DNA of 64,000 bases from Uranotaenia lowii (lineage: Eukaryota; Arthropoda; Insecta; Diptera; Culicidae), in contig NC_073692.1 of NCBI RefSeq assembly GCF_029784155.1, forward strand, positions 153,480,334-153,544,333, read 5' to 3'. Made by a program: the position numbers and the translations under genes. Shown piece after piece: positions 45,654 to 56,900 of this stretch (position 1 is its first letter; the number at the start of each line of letters is the position of its first letter). The notes under the pieces were generated by a model that saw nothing but the letters and a program-made list of their open reading frames with translations, made no database searches and was not told the DNA's origin.

Positions 45654-46241
45654 TTATTTCCAACCAACTGTTGAAAAATGCAACATTTGCAACAGGTCAG
45701 TATTGGAATATAATCGGCCCAATTCCAGCTGATGCGCAATAATGCCCACCTTCATAACAAGAGGCCACCAGATTCTAATCAATTTCTGCTGTACTACCCC
45801 ATACAATCTTCCTAAATGGGCAGCCAAAAATTTACCCAGTCGAAATTGATTTCGGTGTAACGAATTGCGAGGTAACTTTTTCCCGTGTTGTATACCGGTT
45901 GATTCTGGAGGTAACGGAAAATTGAAAACGTTTTCTCCATTTATCACGACTGGAACCACCGCGACCAGACCATGCTTTGTTAGCTGTGTTAATGTTTGTA
46001 TAAGCACATTGGTTTGAATGCTTTGAAATACCTGAACGAATTCCAATCTGGATTCCAGGCATTTTCCACATGATGTTTCGTTCTGAATTGTGATTTGAAA
46101 TTGAACATTATTTATTTCAGCATTCCCTCGTGTGCACGAATGATTATTGAAAACAGTCGAACATACTTGTTGACTTTTGATGCCAGACAACAAAAGAAGA
46201 TAAAGTACAGATACATTAATTGTGATTGCGCTGACTGACAT
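45654..46241 (-). CDS. Hypothetical protein or exon with signal peptide
   Basis: A 195-codon frame from the ATG at 46241. The first residues (MSVSAITINVSVLYLLLLSG) form a good signal peptide, likely cut around SGIKSQQ. The mature part has six Cys spread over about 70 residues (VCSTVFNNHSC, SCGKCLESR) and possible N-glycosylation sites (NHS, NET). After about residue 115 the composition becomes basic and less regular, which may mark an exon end or frameshift. No family is recognised; a secreted protein or the extracellular start of a receptor are both possible. The position 180 bp from tRNA-Trp, outside any recognised transposon, favours host sequence. It could also be a pseudogene. Confidence 0.35.
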   Translation of the reverse strand: MSVSAITINVSVLYLLLLSGIKSQQVCSTVFNNHSCTRGNAEINNVQFQITIQNETSCGKCLESRLEFVQVFQSIQTNVLIQTLTQLTKHGLVAVVPVVINGENVFNFPLPPESTGIQHGKKLPRNSLHRNQFRLGKFLAAHLGRLYGVVQQKLIRIWWPLVMKVGIIAHQLELGRLYSNTDLLQMLHFSTVGWK

Positions 46242-46423
46242 GAGCCACCTTAAAATCAATCAAGCGTCGGAAAAGCCTTAATTAATTCTCCTTGCTCCAG
46301 CGCTCACTCATTGCTTTAGGTTGTCCAATTATCACGTTTCAGTTCATAGTATGATCGGTTTCATTTTTTTAGACAGACAACGTAGTTAGTTGATCATTTC
46401 AGATCAATAATATTTCACAGCAA

Positions 46424-46495
46424 GACTCCGTGGCGCAATGGTAGCGCGTCTGACTCCAGATCAGAAGGTTGCGTGTTCAAATCACGTCGGGGTCA
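46424..46495 (+). tRNA. tRNA-Trp: tRNA-Trp (CCA)
   Basis: A 72-base cloverleaf: acceptor GACTCCG with CGGGGTC (one G-U pair), D arm GCGC...GCGC, anticodon arm TCTGA-CTCCAGA-TCAGA with anticodon CCA at 46457-46459, T arm GCGTG-TTCAAAT-CACGT, and discriminator A. No intron. A Pol III stop of six T follows at about 46501. The D loop has AATGG, where its partner copy has AACGG. Confidence 0.95.
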
Positions 46496-46636
46496 TTTAT
46501 TTTTTCGAGTTCCCACTTCTTTGTGCGTTGTTTTCGAATTTTTTAACTAAATTTTTTTTATTTAAAAACTTAGATGAAACATGGAAAGGTGTAATAAGCA
46601 AACTTAACGAAGAGGTATCATATAAAAAAATCCATT

Positions 46637-46710
46637 TGACCCCGACGTGATTTGAACACGCACAACCTTCTGATCTGGAGTCAGACGCGCTACCGTTGCG
46701 CCACGGAGTC
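46637..46710 (-). tRNA. tRNA-Trp: tRNA-Trp (CCA), second copy with a 2-base insertion
   Basis: The minus strand repeats the tRNA-Trp sequence with the D loop AACGG. It has two extra bases between the anticodon and T arms (AGGTTGTGCGTG where the plus copy has AGGTTGCGTG), so it is 74 bases long and the variable loop would have 7 bases. All stems are intact. A T run (complement of 46624-46630) follows as Pol III terminator. It may be functional or an early pseudogene. It converges on the plus copy with 141 bp between them. Confidence 0.9.
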
Positions 46711-48110
46711 CTTGGGTTACGAGAGCTTAATCATAAATATGGACTGTTTCGAAAATTATAAATATACTTTCTTTCTTAAATAATTTTTTTGACATTTTAT
46801 TCTCAAGAACACTGCAAAACTGCGTTTTCTTGCAATTTATAGTTCACAAGCTGATTTTACCCGGCCTTGCTCGGGTTCACAAAAGATATTTATCAAAATG
46901 AGTCGTTTGATTATTCGAAATATTGGAAACTTTATATTCATCATTTTAAGAAATTGGGCCCATGTTTGGCCACGTAAGTTTTGTAAGTCTTTTAAAAGTT
47001 TTTATTGAGATTATTCACTGTGTTTATCGATTTCATTTTTTTAGAAGAAGCTTATAGTTTTAAGAATTATGAATTGAATTTCAAAATAACTTCCTTCTTC
47101 TCTATCACAAAATACTTTAATCTCTTTTGGAGACTATCCCACTTTTCAAGATGGATGTACAATGGTATATTAAGTTTTATTTAATTAAAAATTTCTAAAA
47201 ACACTTCCGAACCTTGTTGAATCATGTTTAAGACTCATTTGGCATGTTTTCAATTGTATGTTTGCTTTTTTCGCTTTTATAATTTAGCATTGTTTTTCTT
47301 AAATGTTGGAAGTTGCAATAAAAGTTTCTTGGAGTTATCGAAAGAAATCATCTCTGAACCAAAATAACCATTTAAATGTTATGGAAATGGTCTTATTTGA
47401 GTTCCATTAATTATTTTGAAGAGTGATCAATGTTAAAATTCTTTGAAATCATTTGTTTGAACTCGCAGTACCAAACGGTTTTTTTTTCAAAATTGGATGG
47501 TAGAATGATGACCAAAAATAAATCAAAAAGTATAAATAAATTGGCCAATGAAATAGAATGGTATAAAACTAAAAACCTCAGATTGTATTATCTAATCAAT
47601 TTTCTAATCCCCCATTTAGATTCCCCGGTGGCTATCAAAGCGTTGAAATTGCAGCCTTTTAACATATATGTAACTCTGAATCTAATGATTTTTTCTTTCT
47701 CTCTAAGGAATCCTAAAAATTTGAAAATGGTTGGTTAAAAGCTGGAGTTTATGAAAATCGGTTCATTAGTTTTTCAGCATTCAGTCCAAATAGTTATTCA
47801 GCTGAAGAAGCCAACTCACTGTTGAATGTTCAGTTCACTGTATATCCTTGTAAACTCTCAAAGCCCCCCAGCGAGGCGGTAGGCAGCACATTGAAAATTA
47901 CTACAATTTTAGTCAATATATTCTTTAAAGGATTGTTGTATTTTTCAATACAAAATGTAGACTCATTATTGCATCCAAATATCTCTTACCGGTACCACGT
48001 GTTTTGAACAGTAGTAGGAAAAAACACCCGCCAAAATTTTACCTTTCAAATCTTTGATGCCCAGCAAGCTTTGATTTGCTTTCCAGTCCACGTGAACTCT
48101 TGATGGTCGT
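46711..48110. other. AT-rich non-coding stretch
   Basis: A short GATTTTACCCGGCCTTGCTCGG patch at about 46854 resembles another near 63885 (TAGCTGACCCGG) and is probably an old dispersed repeat. The 102-codon frame at 47430-47738 has no known motif. Confidence 0.45.
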
Positions 48111-48407
48111 TTCTAATGCCCGTCCCATGGTGATGGTGAAAACAACCCCGCCAAAAGGAAAACTTGGTTCTGAAAAATGGGTGCCATGACTTTTGGTTTG
48201 TGGGAAAAAAATGAAAGTTCTATGGGAGGGTCCGTTTTCTCAGGTGGGAGGTGCTTGAAACTATTACTAAAACCTTCCCATGGTCCAAACACATAACTGT
48301 ACCAAATTACAGGCTGATCGGTTGAGCGGTGTGGATTTGTATAAGGTGCATACAAACATATATAGTCCAACTCATCTTTATATATTAGATTAAGCATAAT
48401 TTTTTGT

Positions 48408-49010
48408 AGGGTAGGCGAGTTATCTGCTTTTCTCTTTACACTACTCATCAGCTTCTGCACAGTGCTTACTTCGATCATTTTCACCACTTTATTCCAATCT
48501 TTCTTGAATTTGTCAACATAGTCCACGCTTGTTTCATGTATTTCCTCAGATTTTCCTTCGGCAAAGCCCAAAAAGTTTCAATTGGACGAATCTCTGGAAA
48601 GCTTGGTGGGTTTATGACTCTCGGTAAATATGTTACCTTGTAAACTTCATGCCACTTTAATGCATCCCTAGTGAAGTGGCTCGAAGCGAGATTAGGCCAA
48701 AAGATTGTAGGATTGTTTTGTTGTTTGATTAAGGGTAGCAAATCTCTTTTGTAATCATTCTTGCACGTAAATTTTGCCATTCATTATATCTATGTTAATG
48801 AATGGACGAAACTTTTTACTGCATTCACATATGGCTTGCCACACAATAACCTGCTATCCAAATTTGTCAGTGTAAATGGTTTTCACTGATACAGTAACAT
48901 CCTTTCCCTTCGATGAGGTGTAAAATTTCGGCCCAGGTAGAGTTTTATAGTCGAGCTTAATGTACGTTTCATCATCCAAGAGAACAAATTTATTTAATGA
49001 ATATTTACGT
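48408..49010 (-). pseudogene. DD37E transposase relic, catalytic half
   Basis: Read right to left: KFVLLDDETYIKLDYKTLPG, VIVWQAICECSKK, IYVQE, then NNPTIFWPNLASSHFTRDAL and FPEIRPIETFWALPKENLRK, with VQKLMSSVKRKADN at the end. The second catalytic Asp is replaced by Asn (FWPN). The spacing from that residue to the Glu counts to 37. The helix-turn-helix half is absent; homology stops at about 49010 just before the LLDDET block. Several stops are present. Confidence 0.85.
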
Positions 49011-49184
49011 ATTTTCAAAAGTTATCTGGAATACAAGAGCAGACAAAAAAACTAAATAAGTGTTTGGAGCCAGCGCCCCAACATAAATCTAAATTATTTT
49101 TTATGTGTTTAGCACCTCGGATTATTTTTTATAATTTTTTTTTTTTGCTTGTGCTATTTATAATGAGCGTGCACTTACATATCT

Positions 49185-49450
49185 CGGTATCTTAGTGATA
49201 TATGTTCATTAGACTGAGTCGATTTGGGGTCATTTTTGAATTTCTCAAACCCTGGGGTCTAAAAAGCTTTGTTTTGGTTCAAAACTCATCCATATTTTTT
49301 TACAGAATTTTAAAATAATTTATGCATGAATAAATTTTAACTTTTAGGTATGTATGGGAAAAATGTAATATTTAGTAAAATCAACATCATTTTTGTTTCT
49401 TCTGTGGAACCGAGCCTGCTATCCTTTTCGAGTAAAAGTTTTCAAGTTTC
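49185..49450 (-). repeat. Dispersed repeat, inverted copy of 14641-14955
   Basis: Contains ACTGAGTCGATTTGGGGTCA, CAAACCCTGGGGTCTAAAAAGC and TTGTTTTGGTTCAAAACTCA, the reverse of the blocks at 14.64-14.96 kb. It lies upstream of a truncated transposase in the same relative orientation as there. Confidence 0.65.
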
Positions 49451-50245
49451 AAGCCAATATTTTTTTAATTTTAGTGCATGAAAAAATTGAAGTGCATGAA
49501 CTCATTTTGTTAACTATATCATGGACTATTTCGGTTTGCTCCCTTGTGATTACTTCGTAAAATTGAGTGAAGAAAAAGAAATGTTATATACATATCAGCA
49601 AATGGCAGGATTTTGAAACGGTTTTCCGAGTCAGTGAAAATAGTGAAACCATCACCTGAATCTTGCTTATCGTGAAAAAATGCTTAGAGAAAATGTCGAA
49701 ATGGTGACGAAAATCGAAAGTTTTACTGATTTTGGCAAAATGAAATTTGATGACCTTTTTATTCAGTTGTTAGGTAGAATTTTCGTTTATTTGCAGAATC
49801 CTTAATTTTTTTTTTCGATAATCCGTAGAAAATCCGTAGGAAATGCTGAAAACCCTCAGATTTTGAGCATCGTAGCTCTGTAGAAATGCTACAAGTCCGT
49901 AGATCTACTAAGAAATCCGTAGATCTGACAACGAATTCTCACCGGAATAATCCCGGTTCTCAGATAAGACTTCCAACAAACGAAATGATCCTTTGCGTTC
50001 TTAGCCCTTTTTCTTTAATTTTTTTTTATAATACAATTTCCGCCAAAATTGAAAAAAAAATTTTTTTAAGGGGACTGTGGAATTTGATAAGTATTTTGTT
50101 CAAATGATTATCGAACTTGAAAGCTTTATTCAAGAAAATTATATAAATCTAATTCAAATGTTGCTCCAGTTTCGTTAACTTTTTTACTAAAGGAATTGAA
50201 AAAAGGTGATTAATGAAAACAATCTTTTGATTTCAGCGCTTTATA
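49451..50245. other. Non-coding stretch
   Basis: Short repeated phrases AATCCGTAGA and ATCCGTAGAAAAT around 49820-49930. No gene. Confidence 0.45.
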
Positions 50246-50870
50246 GACTGTTCCAGAAAAAAAATAAGCACACCTAATGTTAACGGTCATTTTGAATCGA
50301 GTTTGTTTTTTTTTTTTCAAAGTCTACTGGCTGCGTCCTTTTGTTTACACATTTCTGTATGTGATAACATCAAAACAACATTTAGTTTAGGATTTCATTT
50401 CAAAATGCGTGGTGTGGTCTAACTCCGGGGAAGAGAAAAGTATCGTGTACAAGTGGCTTACTGTGAGTGGAGTCTCATTGAGAAATTTGGCCAAAGAAGA
50501 GGATGTGAGCATCGGAACGGTACGGACAGCTATTAAAAAATATCGTGAACATTGTACGTTTGAAGATGAACCGAGGAGTGATCGAAAATCTGGTCCTGTA
50601 AGTCCTGCTATTGACAAAAAGATCAGGAATGCCTACAAACAGAAACCATCGGCTTCCGGAAGCAGGAAAAACCTGAAAGGAATCAAGCCGCTTCTGTCAA
50701 ACCAAGAGCCTGGAAACTGTATGATAGAATATTTTGTAAGAGTTCTGGGTGCATTATCATGGACGATGAAATAGGAATGAATCATCCCAGAGGAAGAAAA
50801 TTTCGTATAAAAAAAAAATAATGGACGATGAAACAGATGTGAAATTGGACTAGGGTACTTCTGTCCATAA
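50246..50870 (+). pseudogene. Tc1/mariner element, 5' portion with DNA-binding domain
   Basis: Begins after TA with GACTGTTCCAGAAAAAAAAT and AAGCACACC, a typical terminal repeat of this superfamily. The frame from 50409 encodes KWLTVSGVSLRNLAKEEDVS and IGTVRTAIKKYREHCTFEDE, a helix-turn-helix, then a second domain SPAIDKKIRNAYKQKPSAS. After frame changes the first catalytic block IIMDDE appears near 50755. A 60-bp duplication or insertion lies there: ATGGACGATGAAA occurs on both sides of a short A-rich segment. The element is truncated at about 50870. Confidence 0.75.
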
Positions 50871-50901
50871 TGCCCTTACGGAGTAAAACGCCAACGACTA
50901 T

Positions 50902-52392
50902 TTTTTTTTATGGCGTTTAAATAGCTCGGGGAGCTGACGCTGGAAATGAAAATTAGAGATAGTTTTTGGAGAAGAAGATTTTAAAGTTTAGAGTAGGCAG
51001 CGTAGAATAGTAAGCGATCATGAGACGTTAGTTAGACCATCATGCACTTCATTATATCCATTCCGGCTGGATATGGACAGAATGCAGTTCAAGATAATAA
51101 ACCAACCCCTCCCGATACCAGTTGGAGGAAGGACAAGTGTGGGTTCGAGACTAGCCTCTACTTACTCCCCAACGTCTACATACTACGGTTTATGGGCGCA
51201 TTGAAAATATTAAAAATAAAAAGGAAGGATCTCACCAAGTTACAGGACACCATCTTCAGCAGTTGATTTTTGGTTAGATCCTTGGGCTGACAACCATGTC
51301 ATGCGAAAGCCAACGTCTGGTGCCATAATGTTAGGGGATGGCTTGAAGGTTCGCTCAATGTCATCTTTGGACCAAATTATTTATCGGTAGTACATGCCAC
51401 AATACATGAAAAGAAAACAGAAAAAAAAGAAAAGAGAAAAAAAAGAGTTTTAGTTCATATCATCTATCAATATCTAAAAAGAAGCCTAGCTTAAACTTAT
51501 AATAAACCGAGATCAAATTAATAGTAGTAGTAAGCTACATTGTTCCTGTCATATCATAGAACCATACTATTTAACCAAAATATGGATGTGAGAGCCTGTT
51601 TTGCTTTTTGAAGCAAGCCTATTTCAAACTAATAAAAATTCTAGCTCAAATTAATAGTAGAAGTAAGCTACCTTATTCCTATCACAACATCACAAAATCA
51701 TGCGAATTTACCAAAATATGGATATAAGAGCCTATCTTACCGTTTGAGCATCGCCCTACCCTATACCTACCTCACATAGTTGAATGCCTACTTTTGAATG
51801 AGATTTAAAAATTGCCAAGACTGTTTCCTTTGAACTATAATACTATCAAAACAACTCAGGAGACAGATCTGTTTCACAAACCTAAAACCACCAAATATCA
51901 TTTCCATCCAATTAGCCCCCAGTGATTGAAAAAAGCTAGATTTAAGAATACGCCATCGTAATTCATAAACCGCAAATACACATCCACTGGAGCATTGGGG
52001 AGGAATATGGTATTTGAATATGTTAACCTACTCCTTTCTAACTTTCCAACTATTTGAATATATCTGAAAAGAAAAAAAAACTCCACCTCCGAATGATCTG
52101 AAAAATAGAAAAGAACATTAAGAAAAATAGAAAAGAACATTAAAATGACAATAAAAGGTCAAACAATCATTTCTGATCGGACCAGATAGACCATGTGATT
52201 GAGCTTTAGTTAAAAGCCGTGGGACCGACATCTAGGGGTTCCGTTTCACTTATGGTCGGAGATGATCCGTTGATGCCTATAACAACGCTGAATTGTGATA
52301 CTCTCACTATTCTATATTTAATGTTGTTATACGTCAAGGTATACCCATTTATATCAAAGTGATATAAATGAGCACTCAATCACGCCCACGGG
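50902..52392 (-). mobile_element. 1.49-kb retroposed-looking insertion of unknown origin
   Basis: The same 19 bases (GTAAAACGCCAACGACTAT) flank it at 50883-50901 and 52393-52411, as expected of a target duplication made by a LINE-type mechanism. Its left end is a T run, which is a poly(A) tail on the minus strand. The interior has no recognised protein. Two diverged tandem units of about 125 bp are visible at roughly 51500-51630 and 51635-51755, each with GCTAC-TT-TTCCT and CCAAAATATGGAT. It may be a large non-autonomous retroposon or a retrocopy of a non-coding transcript. Confidence 0.65.
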
Positions 52393-52411
52393 GGTAAAAC
52401 GCCAACGACTA

Positions 52412-53063
52412 TGTTTTGATAAATTTTGTAGATTTGCAAAGATTTTAGAGGATTATTTTTACACCAATGTGTTTTTAAAACCAATACGTTGTAATTTAAA
52501 AAAATGATAACCAGATATTCATCTAAACACGAATAACATCAAATTAAATTTTGTGGTGGCTGTCCATCACTAAAGTTGTAAAAAGTGATCAAAAGAAATA
52601 GGCTTTTACACCAAGATGATTGCCTAAAACATCATCATTATTGATTTTATTGATTGTTCAAATTATATATTTGAATTATCAATTGATGAAAAACTGTGGT
52701 AAATTTTTATTTTATGGTAAACTGATGATTTATTAAATTTAAAAAATCCGATCAAAATGCTGCATCAATTTATGGACAAATCGCCCTCCCCTCAAGGTGC
52801 TGTTCGGTAAAATGTAAACAAAACCACGTGTTTTATTCTAAATTTTGGAGTGCAGTTTTCTATGAATGCAGACCGATTATCGAAATGATATATCGATTTC
52901 CTTCTTTGCTTAGTCCTAAATAATCATTATGATGCATATTTATTATAACTTTCGATCGGATTTGAGTAAAAAACGTTCACTGAAAATCGAATCGGTTCAC
53001 TGATTTGTCGCCAAAAGCAGCAGAAAAATTTGGTTGAAACTGACATAGTTCAAAATAAAGTTA
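52412..53063. other. Non-coding stretch
   Basis: Nothing recognised apart from AT-rich sequence and short A runs. Confidence 0.5.
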
Positions 53064-53065
53064 TA

Positions 53066-53982
53066 CAGTACCGTTCATAATTGTATAGAAATTGGAAGCA
53101 CGCGCGCTGTCACTTCGACTTTAAACTTTCATAACTTTTTACTCTGATGATATTTTTTGATCAAATTTTCTGCGTTAGATAGATCAACTATCACAAAGTT
53201 TGAGCTTTCTGGAGTTTGTGTGGCCTGAGAAACAGTAATTCTACGAAAATCGGACTTTTTTGACTTTTCTCATTCAAACTGCAATATCTCTGAAATTACG
53301 CTAAATTTTTTTTTGAAATTTTGCAGAGTGATTGTTGAAATATAAAGCTAGCATGTCTGAAGTTTTCGAAAAGTTCTATCGATGAGATCAAAAGTTACCA
53401 GAGTGCAATATTTCCTCCACCAATCAGATAAAAAATGTCTGGCAAAAGCAATGAAGAAGAAAAAAGGAATAAATGATTCGTTTGTGTGTTTGATAACAAA
53501 TTCTCACGATATTGTTTTGATTTTTTGATTGAAACAGATTTACTGGTTGTTGAACATAAGATATAATTTTCGTATGGAAACATTCGTCCAAAATTCTATA
53601 GAAATCGCATTTTTTGGTTCATGTCTGAAATATTGTACCTCGCGTAACTTTTGATCCCATCAATAGAACTTTTCAAAAACTTCAGACATGCTAACTTTAT
53701 ATTTCAACAACCACTCTGCAAAATTTCAATAAAAAGTGTAGCGTAGTTTCTGAGATATTGAAGTTTGAATGGTAAGAGTCCAAAAAGTCCGTTTTTTGTA
53801 GAATTACTGTATCTCAGGCCACTATAGAAATCTCAAATTTTGTAATATAATAGTGCAATAGTTGATCTATCTAACGCAGAAAATTTGATTAAAAATATCA
53901 TCGGAGGAAAAAGTTATGGAATTTCAAAGTCGAAGTGACAGTGCGCGTGCTTCCAATTTCTATACAATTATGAACGGTACTG
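53066..53982. mobile_element. Mariner-type deletion derivative with ~345-bp terminal repeats
   Basis: Bordered by TA on both sides. The arms, about 53066-53410 and 53630-53982, are inverse copies that start CAGTACCGTTCATAATTGTA and run TAGAAATTGGAAGCACGCGC. Between them, at about 53437, a tiny start of a transposase remains: an ATG followed by SGKSNEEEKRNK and a stop. So an autonomous parent with very long terminal repeats lost nearly its whole gene. The right arm recurs at 55127-55482. Confidence 0.85.
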
Positions 53983-54318
53983 TAAATTTTCAAAAATTTT
54001 ATTTTTTTTTTCACTGGGAAACGCTAACAAACCACTTGTTTTTATGTGTAGATAAACTTGGAAAAAATATTTTTTCCAATTTTTCCCAAATCAAATTGCA
54101 GAATTAATTTATTTTCACTGTGAATATTGTGTTGTTATTGAATCGTTTTGATCCAATGTTTTGGAGCATCATTTGCCTACACTGGGGCGTTTAACGTCCA
54201 ATGATTTCAAAGGTTGCTTTGAAAGGCGTTTGCAAAAAATCGAATATTTTCATAGTTTTTACAATAATAAGTAAAAATTATTGACAGAATATGAGCAGAA
54301 GATAGAAATACGAAGCAC

Positions 54319-55482
54319 ATGTTGCAATGTATTCGGGTGTACAGCTTAAGTATTCCACATACTCGGTCTTTTCCCTTAGCAGGTGCATATTCCCCCGAAA
54401 TACCCTATACAACTCCTCCTGGGCCACAATACTTCACTGTACGCAAGGACAAGGATATCCCCAAAACGAAAAGGCCTTTTTCACAGAAGAATTTTTCAAA
54501 AAGGTAATGGTGTGGCAGGCAATTTGCGAGTGCGCAAAATATCTAGCCATTACGTAACATCGGCAACAATGAATACCCAGAACTATATCAACGAATACCT
54601 TCAGAAGCGTTTATTGCCGATGAACAAGCAGCAAGATGGACCCGTCATATTTTGGCCCGATTTGTCATTACACCAAAACAAACTAGGGTGGTAGAAAAGC
54701 CAAAACGTCTGTTCTGTGCCAAAAAACATGAATCAGCCAAATTGCCCCGAGGCACGGCCAATCGTGACTTTTTGGGCTTTGACCAAAGCAAAGCTACGAA
54801 AAAACATAAAACAACTAATGACATCGGAAAATTTGAAAAAGATTGGCCAAAAGTGGTGAAAATAGTGGGTAATGCACCTGTGCAGAAACTTATGAGTCAT
54901 GTTTAAGGAAAAGTGTGAAGTCTGGCTTATACATACCTCTACATTTACATTTCTTCAAAATTTGTAATCTTTGTGTTATATTTTTTTTTTTCATTTTTGG
55001 CTTCCTATGTAAATTTAAATTTGATAATTGTTTATTTTCAATTGTAGCTTTCATGTGTCTGTAATGCAACACATGTTCAATCATTGTTGTATTACACAAA
55101 CACTTTTTTCTTAGGATTTTCATAATTGTACCACCCGTAACTTTTGATCCCATCAATAAAACTTTCCAAAAACTTTAGACATGCTTACTCTATATTTCAA
55201 CAATCACTCTGCAAAATTTTAACAAAAAATGTAGTTTAGTTCCTGAGATATTGCAGTATGAATGAGAAAAGTCCAAAGAGTCCGATTTTCGTAGAATGAC
55301 TGTATCTCAGGCCACACAAACTCCAGAAAGCTCAAATTTTGTGGTATAACAGTGTGATAGTTGATTTATCTAACTCAGAAAATTTGATCAAAAAATATCA
55401 TCAGAGTCAAAAGTTATGGAAGTTGAAAGTCGAAGTGGCAGGGCGCGTGCTTCCAATTTCTATACAATTATGAACGGTACTG
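54319..55482 (+). pseudogene. Second copy: DD37E transposase fragment plus long right terminal repeat
   Basis: The plus strand encodes DKDIPKTKRPFSQKNFSKR, then VMVWQAICECAK, YINEYLQKRLLPMNKQQD, GPVIFWPDLSLH and, after a frame change, NQPNCPEARPI and TFWALTKAKLRKN, finishing VQKLMSHV near 54905. About 220 bp later, 55127-55482 matches the right arm of the element at 53066-53982, ending in GAACGGTACTG before TA. The left part including the helix-turn-helix and left terminal repeat is missing. The region between the second Asp and the Glu is shortened. This copy links the long-repeat family to DD37E transposases. Confidence 0.8.
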
Positions 55483-55484
55483 TA

Positions 55485-56880
55485 TATTTCCAGATCCATA
55501 TCTTTTTTTAATATTTTTTTTTCTATTTTAACACTTATAAATCGTACTAAGTAATTTTCCTTAGTGCCATACTTTATAAAATATTGTATTCATAGAAGGA
55601 ATGTTTAGTTATTAAATTCTAAATGTTGTATAAACATGATAGTTTAATACATCTTTTCAATAGGTTTCTCAAATTATCCCGTATAACGCTTTTTGAATAC
55701 CTCAAAGAAATTGGTGTTTCCTTAGGAAATTTCTAGGAGCATAGGAGGTGAAGGAAAATATAATCACACCATTTACCATAATGGATTCCGATCTTTATCT
55801 TTCTCTAACTCACACAGTCTTTTCCTTGAATACTTGAATATGGATTCGCAGACGTACATACAGTTTCCATAGCAGATGATATTGGCATATTTTTTGCTTC
55901 TGAGTATTTCAAAATTTTGTTTTGGAATATGCGGGAACGAGGGATTGCTAGTTGAACCAAAAGAATAAAATCTAACTAACATTCCCAATTAAAACATTTA
56001 GAAGCATGAGAAACGTCGAAAACGACACTGTAATATCAATTGTAGGGTTTTTCTAGTTTTTTCCCAGAATTTACGAATTACGTCATTTTTTCCCACTGGT
56101 ACCTATAAGCACATGCAACTTTAAGTGTAACAACCTACGTTTGGGTTATTGTGCCTTAAGTCACTAGTAGGGTTGTTTTTGGTGTCCGTGTAGTTTGGCT
56201 AGTATTTTAATAGAATAATAGGATTTATGTTGTCGATTTTTACCAACAAAAAATTACTCGTAATACAATTTTCTCTAAAATACTCACAGACTTTTAGCTT
56301 TTATTTTTAACAATTGAACACTATAGTCTCTCAAAGAACAGATACTGAAAATATTTTTTAACTATTAAAATTTATGCAATGAATACTAAAGTTTCGTTAT
56401 TTGAAAGGCAAAACAACTATTTCAATAACTGTACATATCATAATTGACAGCTTCGAACCTTCACCAAACAATCGATCTAATCTGACTACCGTCATCAACC
56501 GCTCCATGCACCCATCCACCCACAACCTGAATAAATGATAATATTGATTTTCTTTCACACGATTTTATGACAGTTCAATGTAGACGAAAATTTTTAGTCA
56601 TCATCGATGCACGGCTAAAAAGGCGGAGGGAACGAATCGTTGGACCCAAAAGCTCGTAAACTTCAGTCCTAGCGGCGACGATGGACGCCGGAAGTGGACA
56701 ACCTCATTGTCACTTCATGAAGAATGGTTGCCAACTAGAGTGATCCATTGCCTGGAAAATTTATCTAATGGGTGATTGTTGCAAACTTTTCCAGGGCACT
56801 AGCGAGTTCTATATGAAAAAGTATGTAAAATTTTCAATGATTTCAAACAATGGACCACTTTGACGTTAAACAACCCAATT
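55485..56880. other. Non-coding stretch
   Basis: No gene or element ends recognised. The segment after about 56450 is more GC-balanced and may be unique host DNA. Confidence 0.45.
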
Positions 56881-56900
56881 CCCCCCCCCCCCCCCCCCCC
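56881..56900 (+). repeat. Poly(C) run of 20
   Basis: Twenty uninterrupted C, preceded by AATT and followed by AACAAC. The length is likely unstable and prone to sequencing error. Confidence 0.95.

Noticed and set aside
48113..48571. 152-codon minus frame
   Set aside because: Its first third is the end of the DD37E transposase relic. The rest runs into downstream non-coding repeat sequence.
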